Positions 1 to 7,955 of a stretch of DNA of 64,000 bases are shown piece after piece. The notes under the pieces were generated by a model, which worked only from the letters and a program-made list of their open reading frames with translations, made no database searches and had not been told where the DNA came from. Positions within the stretch are counted from its first letter, which is position 1. Each line of letters opens with the position of its first letter. The position numbers were made by a program, and so were the translations under genes. This DNA comes from Nocardioides sp. Root1257 (GTDB taxonomy: Bacteria > Actinomycetota > Actinomycetes > Propionibacteriales > Nocardioidaceae), in assembly GCF_001425175.1 (NCBI RefSeq), contig NZ_LMDV01000010.1, positions 62,001 to 126,000 of the forward strand, read 5' to 3'.

Positions 1-896
1 TAGGGCACCGGGATCGACAGCGGGTGGTAGTCGACCTTGCGCGGCAGGAAGTTGCAGACCACGAAGTTGTGGCCCTCGAAGACCTGGTGCACCGGCGGCG
101 GCTGGTGCACCTTGCCGGTGATCGGCATGTAGTCCTCGATGTTGAACGTGTACGGGTAGAGGCAGCCGTCCCAGCCGACGACGTCGAACGGGTGCGTCGC
201 GTAGGTCATCCGGGTGCCGACGATCCCGGCGCTGGTGCGGTGCTTGACGAGCACCTCGACATCGGCGCCGTCCTGGAGGAAGGGCTCGGTCGGTCCGTGC
301 AGGTCGCGCTCGCAGTACGGCGCGTGCTCGAGCAGCTGGCCGTAGCGCGAGAGGTAGCGCTTCGGCGGCGCGACGTGGCTGTTGGCCTCGATCGCGTACA
401 GCCGGCTCGGCTCGGACGGCAGCCACCGGTGCGTCGTCGCGCGCGGCACGATCACGTAGTCGCCGGCGCGGTAGGCGATCACGCCGAAGACGGTCTCGAC
501 GACGCCCGACCCGGACTCGACGTACACGCACTCGTCGCCGATCGCGTTGCGGTAGTACGGCGACGCCTCGGTGCCGGTCACGACGTAGGAGATCCGCACG
601 TCGTTGTTGCCCAGCACGAGGCGCCGGTCGTTCACGGCATCCGTCCCGGTCGTGAGCTCGTGCAGCTTGAGGTGTCGTGGCTTCAGCGGGTGGTTCGGCG
701 TCCGGCTCTGGTCCGGAAGCTCCCAGACCTCGCTGGCGACGATCGCCGAGGGCACCCCGCGGTGGTAGAGCAACGACGAGTCGGAGGAGAAGCCCTCCTC
801 CCCCATCAGCTCCTCGTAGTAGAGGTGCCCGTCGGGGTCGCGGTGCTGGGTGTGCCGCTTCGGCGGCACCGAGCCGAGGCATCGGTAGTGGGCCAT
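1..896 (-). CDS. hmgA: Homogentisate 1,2-dioxygenase, C-terminus cut by window edge
   Basis: Fe(II) ring-cleaving dioxygenase that converts homogentisate to maleylacetoacetate in tyrosine and phenylalanine breakdown. About 298 codons are visible. The N-terminus reads MAHYRCLGSVPPKRHTQ and is followed by EELMGEEGFSSDSSLLYHR, which is typical of the family. Near the left edge the conserved block VHQVFEGHNFVVCNFLPR is present. The remaining C-terminal part lies outside the window. I chose the ATG at 896 because GGAG lies 6 nt before it; an ATG at 908 is also in frame. The gene is divergent from the unknown gene-fahA pair, so the 909-965 region probably holds both promoters. Confidence 0.96.
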   Translation of the reverse strand, partial: MAHYRCLGSVPPKRHTQHRDPDGHLYYEELMGEEGFSSDSSLLYHRGVPSAIVASEVWELPDQSRTPNHPLKPRHLKLHELTTGTDAVNDRRLVLGNNDVRISYVVTGTEASPYYRNAIGDECVYVESGSGVVETVFGVIAYRAGDYVIVPRATTHRWLPSEPSRLYAIEANSHVAPPKRYLSRYGQLLEHAPYCERDLHGPTEPFLQDGADVEVLVKHRTSAGIVGTRMTYATHPFDVVGWDGCLYPYTFNIEDYMPITGKVHQPPPVHQVFEGHNFVVCNFLPRKVDYHPLSIPVP

Positions 897-910
897 CAGG
901 ATCTCCATGT

Positions 911-939
911 GTCCGATAATCGAACGTTGTCGTCCGATA
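911..939. promoter_or_regulatory. Direct repeat GTCCGATA x2, candidate operator of the homogentisate locus
   Basis: GTCCGATA occurs at 911-918 and again at 932-939, a 21-bp step (two helical turns), inside the short divergent promoter region between hmgA and the 966 gene. The spacing and place fit an activator or repressor binding both half-sites on one DNA face. The regulator itself is not in the window. Confidence 0.45.
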
Positions 940-952
940 TCTGATCTCTGGC

Positions 953-958
953 TAGAGT
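953..958 (+). promoter_or_regulatory. -10 box TAGAGT of a leaderless transcript
   Basis: TAGAGT fits the actinobacterial -10 pattern TANNNT and ends 7 nt before the GTG at 966. There is no ribosome binding site in between, so transcription probably starts at or next to the start codon. The box lies in the loop of a small inverted repeat, CTGGCT/AGCCAG (948-964). Confidence 0.5.
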
Positions 959-965
959 AGCCAGG

Positions 966-1811
966 GTGTCAACGGAACCACTCCCAGCCACCTGGCGCGG
1001 CCTCGTCGACGACGCCGCCATCTTCCCCCCGGGCGACGCTCCCCTGCACGACGCCGCGGCCGAGCACGCCGCCCGACGGCACGCGCCGTACGCCGACCTG
1101 GTCGGCACGTTCGTCGCCCGCGACACCGACATCCCGCTGCTGCGCGGCACGCCGCTCGCGCTGTCCGTCGTGGTGACCGGCGGCGCGGGCCAGGTCGCCG
1201 GCGCGGCCGGGCTGGGCCGCAAGCTCCACGTCGCCGTCGAGGGCCTCGAGATCGCGCTGCGCGACCCCGCCGACCCGGTGGGCGCCGCCCGTCGCGTCGT
1301 CGCCGCCGTCGACGCGGCCCGGGCCGAGGGCGTCCTCGACGACCACGTGCCGGTCTTCGTGGAGATCCCCGCGTCGTGCCCGGAGCCGCTGTGGCTCGCG
1401 GCCGCCGACGAGGTCGCGGCCGCCGAGCACCGGCTCAAGCTCCGCACCGGCGGGCTGGAGGCACATGCCTTCCCGACCGCCGCGACCCTGGCCGGCTGGA
1501 TCGACGCGGCGCTCGACCGCGAGACGCCGTTCAAGTGCACGGCCGGCCTGCACCGCGCGGTCCGTCACACCGGCGACGACGGGTTCGAGCACCACGGCTT
1601 CCTCAACGTCCTCGTCGCCACTCGGCACGCCTTCGACGGCAGCACCCCCGCCGAGGTGGCCGACGTCCTCGACGAGCGCGAGCCCGCCGTGGTCGTGGAG
1701 ACCGCGCGCGACCTCGACCTCGCGGGTGCGCGCCGGTGGTTCACGTCGTTCGGCTCGTGCTCGGTCAGCGAGCCGCTCGAGGACCTGCTCCAACTGGGCC
1801 TGGTCGGATGA
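966..1811 (+). CDS. Unknown protein of the homogentisate cluster
   Basis: A 281-residue soluble protein of no family that I can name. It has no signal peptide or membrane segment. Alternating hydrophobic strands (LALSVVVTG, LHVAVEGLEI, VPVFVEIPA) and helices suggest an alpha/beta or barrel fold. The most distinctive stretch is FKCTAGLHRAVRH (about 191-203), followed by a Gly/His-rich segment ending HHGFLNVL. The GTG start at 966 fits a leaderless promoter. Its TGA overlaps the fahA ATG (ATGA), so the two are translationally coupled. No GST-type maleylacetoacetate isomerase is present nearby, so a role at that step is possible but is only inference from context. Confidence 0.8.
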   Translation: MSTEPLPATWRGLVDDAAIFPPGDAPLHDAAAEHAARRHAPYADLVGTFVARDTDIPLLRGTPLALSVVVTGGAGQVAGAAGLGRKLHVAVEGLEIALRDPADPVGAARRVVAAVDAARAEGVLDDHVPVFVEIPASCPEPLWLAAADEVAAAEHRLKLRTGGLEAHAFPTAATLAGWIDAALDRETPFKCTAGLHRAVRHTGDDGFEHHGFLNVLVATRHAFDGSTPAEVADVLDEREPAVVVETARDLDLAGARRWFTSFGSCSVSEPLEDLLQLGLVG

Positions 1812-2908
1812 GCGGCTTCGGGCTCGACCACCTGCCGTACGGCGTCTTCTCGCACCTCGGGGACACGCCCCGGGTCGGCGTCCGCCTCGACGACACGGTG
1901 CTCGACCTCGCCGCCGCGACCGGTCGGCCGGAGCTGGCGACGTCCTCCCTCAACGCGTTCCTGGCCCTCGGGCCCGAGGTCTGGACCGAGACCCGTGCCC
2001 AGGCCCGCGAGCTGCTCGAGGGCGGATCGCCGACGCTCCCCCTGGCGGACGTCACCCTCCACCTGCCGGTCGAGGTGGCGGACTACGTCGACTTCTACGC
2101 CTCCGAGCACCACGCGACCAACGTCGGCAGGATCTTCCGACCCGACGGCGACGCGCTGCTGCCGAACTGGAAGCACCTGCCCGTCGGCTACCACGGCCGC
2201 GCCGGGACCGTCGTCCCGTCCGGCACGCCGGTCGTGCGACCGAGCGGCCAGCGGCCGGGCGGCGTCTTCGGCGCCTCGGCACGTCTCGACATCGAGGCCG
2301 AGCTCGGCTTCGTGGTCGGCGTCGGGTCCCGGCTCGGGACCCCCGTGCCCCACGACGCGTTCGCCGACCACGTCTTCGGCGTCGTCGGCCTCAACGACTG
2401 GTCGGCGCGCGACATCCAGGCCTGGGAGTACGTGCCGCTCGGTCCGTTCCTCGGCAAGTCGTTCGCGACGTCGATCTCGCACTGGGTGACTCCGCTCGAG
2501 GCACTGGAGGCCGCCTGGGTGGACCTGCCCGGTCAGGATCCGGAGCCCTTGCCCTACCTGGGTCCTGGCGCCACTCGCGGTCTCGACATCGACGTGGAGA
2601 TCGAGGTCGACGGCGTGGTCGTCAGCCGGCCGTCGTACCGCGACATGTACTGGTCGCCGGCCCAGATGCTCGCGCACCTCACCGTCAACGGCGCGTCCCT
2701 GCGCACCGGTGACCTCTACGGGTCCGGGACGATCAGCGGGCCCGATGCCGACCAGCGCGGGTCACTGCTGGAGATCGGCTGGGGCGACGAGTCGGCGTTC
2801 CTGGCCGACGGCGCCGAGGTGGTGCTGCGCTACTCGGCACCCGGCACCGGTGGCGGACGGATCACCCTCGGCGAGGTCGTCGGCCGGATCGAGCCCGCGC
2901 GAGGCTAG
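1808..2908 (+). CDS. fahA: Fumarylacetoacetase
   Basis: Hydrolyses fumarylacetoacetate to fumarate and acetoacetate, the last step of homogentisate breakdown. The 366-residue protein has the FAH N-terminal domain, then the catalytic domain with YVDFYASEHHATNVGRIFR, LPVGYHGRAGTVVPSG, a metal-binding acidic segment in IEAELGFVVG, and NDWSARDIQAWEYVPLGPF. The end has GSLLEIGWG. Length is slightly below the usual 400 or so residues. The start ATG overlaps the stop of the preceding unknown gene by 4 nt, so the two are one operon. Confidence 0.96.
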   Translation: MSGFGLDHLPYGVFSHLGDTPRVGVRLDDTVLDLAAATGRPELATSSLNAFLALGPEVWTETRAQARELLEGGSPTLPLADVTLHLPVEVADYVDFYASEHHATNVGRIFRPDGDALLPNWKHLPVGYHGRAGTVVPSGTPVVRPSGQRPGGVFGASARLDIEAELGFVVGVGSRLGTPVPHDAFADHVFGVVGLNDWSARDIQAWEYVPLGPFLGKSFATSISHWVTPLEALEAAWVDLPGQDPEPLPYLGPGATRGLDIDVEIEVDGVVVSRPSYRDMYWSPAQMLAHLTVNGASLRTGDLYGSGTISGPDADQRGSLLEIGWGDESAFLADGAEVVLRYSAPGTGGGRITLGEVVGRIEPARG

Positions 2909-2944
2909 GGGTTAGCGCACCGCGGTCCGGGGCAGACCGGAGCC

Positions 2945-3292
2945 ATGAGTGATCGCACCAACGCCGGCAACCTGGTCGGTGGCCTTGTCGTCGGCGGGGT
3001 CGTGGCCATCGGTCTCGGCGCCCTGATCGCCTCGGTGGAGTGGCCGCACGAGTCGGTCTACAACGACGACTCCGGCAGCGCCGTGCTGGCCTACCTCGGG
3101 CTGCTGATCATCGGTCTCGGCCAGCTCGCCCTCTTCGCCGCGGTCGTCGCCTGGGCGGTGACCGTCGGCATCAGGTGGTCCGGGCTGCACGAGGCGATCG
3201 AGCGCTCGGCCCGTCCTGCCGGAGGACTGTCCGGCGTCGAGCCGCTCGGACCGGTCGGCGACCGCACCTACCTCGACGAGGACGGCCGCTAA
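2945..3292 (+). CDS. Small two-helix membrane protein, unknown
   Basis: A 115-residue protein with two predicted membrane helices: NLVGGLVVGGVVAIGLGALI near residues 9-28 and a second around 48-72 (LAYLGLLIIGLGQLALFAAV). A short acidic loop lies between them (WPHESVYNDDSGS) and a polar tail ends YLDEDGR. GGAG precedes the ATG by about 3 nt. It lies 36 nt after fahA on the same strand, but nothing in it suggests tyrosine catabolism. I do not recognise a family. Confidence 0.75.
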   Translation: MSDRTNAGNLVGGLVVGGVVAIGLGALIASVEWPHESVYNDDSGSAVLAYLGLLIIGLGQLALFAAVVAWAVTVGIRWSGLHEAIERSARPAGGLSGVEPLGPVGDRTYLDEDGR

Positions 3293-3332
3293 ACCGGTTG
3301 TGGCGGCCACCCAGCGGCGGTTGGCTGAGGGC

Positions 3333-4592
3333 ATGAGCGACATCCGTGTGGAGGTGGCCTCCGACGCCGACCGCTACCTCGCGACCGACCAGACGGTGTG
3401 GTTCGCCGAGGTGCCGGCGGCCAGCACCGAGGAGCAGCTGATCGGGCTGCCGGTCGACCAGCGCTTCGCGGTCGACCTCGAGGGCGCCGACCCGACGACG
3501 TACCCCGGGATCTACGGCGTCTTCCCGATGACGCTCTCGATCCCCGGCCCGCAGGACGCGACGCGCCAGGTCCCGTGCGCGGGGCTCACCTGGGTCGGCG
3601 TACACCCCGACCACCGACGTCGCGGCATCCTGACGGCGATGCTGCGCCATCACTTCGAGCAGGTCCACGCGGAGCCCGGCACGCACGTCTCCGCCCTGCA
3701 CGCGAGCGAGCCGGCGATCTACGGCCGCCACGGCTACGGCCTCGCGTCCCTGGAGCTCACGGTCACCCTGTCGCGGGGCGCGACCCTGACCGCGCCCCAC
3801 CTGGACGACGCCGCGGACGGGATCACGACCCAGCTGGCGACCGTGACGGACCCGGGCATGCCCGCGCGCGTGCGCGAGGTCCATCTCGCGAACGCCGAGC
3901 TCGGCGCCATCATCGGCGCGCAGGGCTACTACGAGCGCGTCTGCCAGCAGCTCCCGGAGAACCTCCGGGGCAAGGAGCCGTGGCGGGTGCTCTTCGCCCG
4001 CCGCGACGGCGTCGACGTCGGGTTCACCGCCTTCCGGCGCAACGAGAAGTGGACGCACTCGCGCCCCGACAGCACCCTCGAGGCCTGGGTGGTCGTCGGC
4101 GATCCCGCCACCCGGCTCGCGCTCGTACGACGGCTGCTCGACTTCGACCTGGTCTCGACCGTCAAGCTCGGCAACGTCGCCGCCGACGACGCCCTGATCC
4201 ACTGGGCCGGCGGCCCGCGCGCGACCGGCGGCGTCGAGACCTACGACGGCCTGTGGGTCCGGCTCGTCGACCTGCCGGAGGCGCTCATGGACCGCTCCTG
4301 GAGCGCGCCCTGCGACGTGGTGGTCGAGGTCGCCGACCGGTCGGCGCCCTGGAACGAGGGTCGGTGGCGGATCCACGCCGACGCCTCGGGCGCGGCCACG
4401 GTCGAGCGGACCGAGGCCGACGCCGACGTCCGGCTCCCGGTGCAGGCGCTGGGCAGCGCCTACCTGGGCGGGGCCAACCTGCTCGGCCTGGCTCGTGCCG
4501 GGCTGGTCAGCGAGCAGCGACCCGGCGCGGCCCGCGAGCTCTGGCGCGCGCTGCGCTCGGACGTCACCCCGGTGTCCGCCGTCGGCTTCTGA
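3333..4592 (+). CDS. Eis-family GNAT N-acetyltransferase
   Basis: A 419-residue acetyltransferase of the Eis (enhanced intracellular survival) type, which transfers acetyl from acetyl-CoA to amines. The N-terminal GNAT domain carries the acetyl-CoA loop GVHPDHRRRGILTAML (about 89-104) and the following YGRHGYGLAS. A second GNAT-like domain and a C-terminal SCP2-like domain follow, ending DVTPVSAVGF, which agrees with the family's use of its C-terminal carboxylate. I prefer the ATG at 3333; an in-frame start at 3300 would add 11 residues (MAATQRRLAEG) without extending the domain. Substrate is unknown; Eis relatives act on aminoglycosides and other amines. Confidence 0.9.
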   Translation: MSDIRVEVASDADRYLATDQTVWFAEVPAASTEEQLIGLPVDQRFAVDLEGADPTTYPGIYGVFPMTLSIPGPQDATRQVPCAGLTWVGVHPDHRRRGILTAMLRHHFEQVHAEPGTHVSALHASEPAIYGRHGYGLASLELTVTLSRGATLTAPHLDDAADGITTQLATVTDPGMPARVREVHLANAELGAIIGAQGYYERVCQQLPENLRGKEPWRVLFARRDGVDVGFTAFRRNEKWTHSRPDSTLEAWVVVGDPATRLALVRRLLDFDLVSTVKLGNVAADDALIHWAGGPRATGGVETYDGLWVRLVDLPEALMDRSWSAPCDVVVEVADRSAPWNEGRWRIHADASGAATVERTEADADVRLPVQALGSAYLGGANLLGLARAGLVSEQRPGAARELWRALRSDVTPVSAVGF

Positions 4593-4602
4593 CCCGTCCC
4601 GG

Positions 4603-4608
4603 TAGCGT
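4603..4608 (+). promoter_or_regulatory. -10 box TAGCGT of a leaderless transcript
   Basis: TAGCGT matches TANNNT and ends exactly 6 nt before the GTG at 4615. No Shine-Dalgarno sequence is present between them. Confidence 0.5.
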
Positions 4609-4614
4609 GTCGAC

Positions 4615-5559
4615 GTGCAGTTCGGTCAGTACCCCGCGCCCCGCCACACGATCGCGCACCTCAGCGACCCGCACCTGCTGGCCGCCGGGGAGCGCCAGTA
4701 CGGCGTGATCGACACCGAGGTCGGCCTGGCCCTGGCGCTCGCCCGGATCGCCCGCCTCGACCCGCTCCCCCAGGCCCTGGTCTTCACCGGCGACCTCGCC
4801 GACAAGGCCGAGCCGGCGGCGTACGCCCGCCTCCGCGAGCTCGTCGAGCCGATCGCCGCGGAGATGGGCGCCCAGGTGGTCTGGGTGATGGGCAACCACG
4901 ACGAGCGCGCGACGTACGCCGCGGAGCTCTTCGACGAGTCCTCCGCGTCGGGCGAGGAGCGCACCCAGGACCGGGTGCACGACGTCGACGGCCTGCGGAT
5001 CATCTCGCTCGACACCAGCGTGCCGGGCTACCACCACGGCGAGATCACCGAGGCCCAGCTCGCGTGGCTCGCTGACGAGCTCGCCACCCCGGCCCCGCAC
5101 GGCACCCTGCTCGCGCTGCACCACCCGCCGATCCCGATCCCGATGATGCCCGCCGCCGAGGTGATCGAGCTGCTCGACCAGGCGCGGCTCGCCGAGGTGC
5201 TCGAGGGCACCGACGTGCGCTGCATCCTGGGCGGGCACTTCCACTACTCGACGTACTCCACGTTCGCCGGCATCCCGGTGTCCGTCGCCTCAGCGACCTG
5301 CTACACCTCCGACCCGGCGCCGCTCGCGCGGTTCGTGTCCGGCGTCGACGGCCACCAGGCGATGACGATGGTGCACCTGTACGACGACCGCATCGTGCAC
5401 ACCGTCGTCCCGGCCGACGAGGCACCCGAGGTGAGCGGCTTCCCGTCCGACGTGCGAGCACAGGTCGAGGCGCTCTCCCCCGAGGACCGACGGGAGCTGC
5501 TGTCCCGCAAGGACTCCCCGATCTACACCGGCGAGATGCAGGTCCCCGGACAGGTCTGA
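4615..5559 (+). CDS. Calcineurin-like phosphodiesterase (CpdA type)
   Basis: A 314-residue metallophosphoesterase that probably hydrolyses cyclic nucleotides, as 3',5'-cAMP phosphodiesterase CpdA does. All metal-ligand motifs are visible: DPH in HLSDPHLL (about 16-23), FTGDLAD (about 58-64), GNHDE (about 92-96), ALHHPPIP (about 164-171) and GGHFHYS (about 206-212). The GTG start has a leaderless promoter. The ZIP transporter follows after 6 nt and may be cotranscribed. Other substrates (phosphodiesters, phosphomonoesters) cannot be excluded. Confidence 0.9.
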   Translation: MQFGQYPAPRHTIAHLSDPHLLAAGERQYGVIDTEVGLALALARIARLDPLPQALVFTGDLADKAEPAAYARLRELVEPIAAEMGAQVVWVMGNHDERATYAAELFDESSASGEERTQDRVHDVDGLRIISLDTSVPGYHHGEITEAQLAWLADELATPAPHGTLLALHHPPIPIPMMPAAEVIELLDQARLAEVLEGTDVRCILGGHFHYSTYSTFAGIPVSVASATCYTSDPAPLARFVSGVDGHQAMTMVHLYDDRIVHTVVPADEAPEVSGFPSDVRAQVEALSPEDRRELLSRKDSPIYTGEMQVPGQV

Positions 5560-5565
5560 CGGGTC

Positions 5566-6291
5566 ATGGGGGCCGCACTCTTCTGGGGCCTGTTCTCCTC
5601 GGCCGCACTGTTCCTCGGCCAGCTGCTCGCGAAGCCGCTCGGACGGTCCGAGCGCGCGATCGGGCTGATGATGGGCTTCGGCGGCGGCACCCTGCTCGCC
5701 GCCGTCGCCTACGAGCTGATCCCCGAGAGCACCCTCACCGACGGCTGGCAGATCTGCGGGTGCGCGCTCGTCGGAGCGCTCGTCTACTACGTCGGCGACC
5801 GGCTCGTCGACAACGGCGGCGGTGCCGCGCGGGTGTCGGTCGCGGCCGGCAGGGGCGAGGGCGGCTCGGGGATGGCGATGTTCCTCGGGGCGCTGCTCGA
5901 CGGCATCCCGGAGGCCTTCATCCTCGGTCTCGGGCTGGCCCTCGGCGGCGAGATCAGCGTGGCGTTCCTGGCCGCCATCTTCGTCTCCAACATCCCGCAG
6001 GGACTCGCCGGCACCACCAGCCTCCAGGAGGCGGGCACGCCGGATCGACGCATCACCGTGATGTGGACCCTGCTGACGATCGCCTGCGGCCTCGCGTCGT
6101 GGCTCGGCTACGTGATGGCCGACCACCTCAACCACGTCGGCACCTATGCGAGTGCGTTCGCCGGTGGTGCCGTGCTGATGATGCTCGCGGACTCGATGAT
6201 CCCGGAGTCCTACAAGCACGGCGGTCGCACCGTCGGTCTGCTGACCGTCGTCGGCTTCCTGGTCGCCGGGGTGCTGACCGTCCTGCAGTAG
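5566..6291 (+). CDS. ZIP-family divalent metal transporter
   Basis: A 241-residue membrane protein of the ZIP (ZRT/IRT, ZupT-like) family that imports divalent metals such as zinc, iron or manganese. About eight hydrophobic segments are visible. The family signatures are in GFGGGTLLAAVAYELIPE (helix 2), GALLDGIPEAFILGL (helix 4; the pore usually has H/D-x-x-x-E here) and FVSNIPQGLAGT (helix 5). The charged loop between helices 3 and 4 is short and lacks the usual His cluster. It is probably cotranscribed with the phosphodiesterase upstream. Confidence 0.88.
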   Translation: MGAALFWGLFSSAALFLGQLLAKPLGRSERAIGLMMGFGGGTLLAAVAYELIPESTLTDGWQICGCALVGALVYYVGDRLVDNGGGAARVSVAAGRGEGGSGMAMFLGALLDGIPEAFILGLGLALGGEISVAFLAAIFVSNIPQGLAGTTSLQEAGTPDRRITVMWTLLTIACGLASWLGYVMADHLNHVGTYASAFAGGAVLMMLADSMIPESYKHGGRTVGLLTVVGFLVAGVLTVLQ

Positions 6292-6990
6292 CTAGGCGGT
6301 CTCCTCGGCCTCTGCCTCGGCTGCTGCCGCTGCGGCCAGTCCGAACGGGCCGTGCAGCACGGGTCGTACGTCGCCCCGCGTGCCGACCCAGCCGACCCCG
6401 GGCTCGAGCCGCCGCAGCACCTTCGCGGGCGCGCCGCCGACGACGGTGTGGTCCTCGACCACACCGCGGACGACCGAGCCGGCGGCCACGACGACGTTCC
6501 GGCCGATCCGGGCACCCGGCAGGATGATCGCGCCGTGCCCGATCCAGGTGCCCGAGCCGATCTCGACCGGGTCGTGGGTGCCGAACTGCTCGCCGATCGG
6601 GAGCTCCGGGTCCTGGTAGCCGTGGCTCGCGTCGGACACGAAGATGTCCTGGCCGAACCAGACGCCGTCGCCGATCACGATCGACTCGTGCGCGATGATC
6701 GTGCAGCGGGCGCCGATCACGCTGCGGTCGCCGATCACCAGGGCCCGCTCCGGGGCGCGAGTGTCGAGGACGCCGTACCCGACCGCGAGGCTGACGTGCC
6801 GCCCGACCAGGGTGTCCTCGCCGATGTGGATCGAGCGCTGCCCCATCAGGGTCGCCATCGGGAAGCCGATGCTGCTTCCCCGTCCGAGGCTCCCGAACTG
6901 CTCCGCGGCGCGGGTCCCGGGGACGATCTGGCCGACCTTGTCGAGCCAGCGCGAGGACGCCAGCACCGCGCGGTTGAGGATTCGGTTCAT
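6292..6990 (-). CDS. Left-handed beta-helix acyltransferase
   Basis: A 232-residue protein with hexapeptide repeats characteristic of O-acetyl- or acyltransferases: IGEDTLVGRHVSL, VIGDRSVIGARCTI, IGDGVWFGQDIFV, IGSGTWIGHGAIILPGA and IGRNVVVAAGSVVRG, then VVGGAPAKVLRRL, the usual end of the fold. An N-terminal helical part (MNRILNRAVLASSRWLDKV) precedes the beta-helix, and the C-terminus is a low-complexity Ala/Glu tail. I chose the ATG at 6990; an upstream GTG at 7047 is also open. It is convergent with the ZIP gene; the stop codons abut. Acceptor is unknown (sugar or glycolipid likely). Confidence 0.88.
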   Translation of the reverse strand: MNRILNRAVLASSRWLDKVGQIVPGTRAAEQFGSLGRGSSIGFPMATLMGQRSIHIGEDTLVGRHVSLAVGYGVLDTRAPERALVIGDRSVIGARCTIIAHESIVIGDGVWFGQDIFVSDASHGYQDPELPIGEQFGTHDPVEIGSGTWIGHGAIILPGARIGRNVVVAAGSVVRGVVEDHTVVGGAPAKVLRRLEPGVGWVGTRGDVRPVLHGPFGLAAAAAAEAEAEETA

Positions 6991-7242
6991 CGGGCCGGTC
7001 ACGACCGCGAGGCTAGCGGGTTCCGCCGTGGTTGTGGCGAAGACCACGTGCCTCGCCCCGCGTATATGCGTCAGGTCACGTCCGATTCGGGATAACAGGG
7101 CGGGTCGGCGTCGTTGGACCTCGTAGCGCCTGCGGTGGGTGATGGCCCGCCGCGCGCTCTCCCTCGCCAGGACCGCACGATCAGGTGTCGTTGTCAGGCC
7201 GCCGTACGGCCGCCGCTGGCCCGCCGATGAAGGAGTCAGCAG

Positions 7243-7938
7243 TTGTCATCGTCCCCGTCCATGCTCGACCGCGCCGCGAACGCGCCCCGCTGGGTCGTCG
7301 TCGTGCTCGCGGTGACGATCGTCGCGATCACGGCGGTCGTCGCCGGCCATCGTCACCTCACCCCGCTCCCCACGCCGGTGGCCGACGCCGTCCCGGCGCG
7401 TACGCCGGCCGCGGCAGCCGGGGCGTCGTCCGACGCACGTGAGCCGCTCGCGTCGCGCGACTTCGACCGCACCGCCACCCGCGAGGTCGAGCAGCGCGTC
7501 CGGCCGTCGATCCCGATCGTCCGCAAGCCGATCCCCACGGTGCCGGTGGCGAGCAGCGACGCCGCCGAGACGGTCGCTTCAGCCGAGGCCTCGACGTACA
7601 ACATCCCGGGCCAGTGCCTCGGGTGGGCGCGCGAGCAGGCCGACATCCCGTCGCGCTACTCGACCGCGGCCACCGCCTGGGACCACGCCACGGGCCGGCA
7701 CCCCCACGACGTCACCCCGCCGAAGGGCGCGGCGGTCTACTGGACCGGCGGCAGCGCCGGCGCCGGGCACATCGCGATCTCCGTCGGCCACGGCCGGGTG
7801 CGCTCCAGCGACGCCGGCGGCTCGGGTGTCGTCGCGACCATCTCGCTGAGCAGGCTGACCCGCGAGTGGCACCTGACGTACGTCGGGTGGGCCGACTCGA
7901 TCAACGGCTACCGGATCCCGGGCGTCGCCCGCACCTGA
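7243..7938 (+). CDS. Membrane-anchored CHAP/NlpC-like cysteine hydrolase
   Basis: A 231-residue exported protein. Residues 17-34 (WVVVVLAVTIVAITAVVAG region) form a signal-anchor. A Pro/Ala-rich linker to about residue 110 follows, then a compact domain with a candidate catalytic Cys in GQCLGWAREQ, a His in AGAGHIAISVG and a later Asp/Asn region, the order expected for papain-like CHAP amidases. It may cleave peptidoglycan or another envelope amide. TTG at 7243 gives the listed start; ATG at 7261 is six codons later. The 195 nt upstream hold GC-rich hairpins but no element I recognise. Confidence 0.75.
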   Translation: MSSSPSMLDRAANAPRWVVVVLAVTIVAITAVVAGHRHLTPLPTPVADAVPARTPAAAAGASSDAREPLASRDFDRTATREVEQRVRPSIPIVRKPIPTVPVASSDAAETVASAEASTYNIPGQCLGWAREQADIPSRYSTAATAWDHATGRHPHDVTPPKGAAVYWTGGSAGAGHIAISVGHGRVRSSDAGGSGVVATISLSRLTREWHLTYVGWADSINGYRIPGVART

Positions 7939-7955
7939 CTGCTTGGATGGGCCGC

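Noticed and set aside
7048..7242. Possible c-di-AMP (ydaO) riboswitch before the CHAP-like gene
   Set aside because: Such switches often precede actinobacterial wall hydrolases, but I could not find the conserved core; only GC-rich hairpins are visible.
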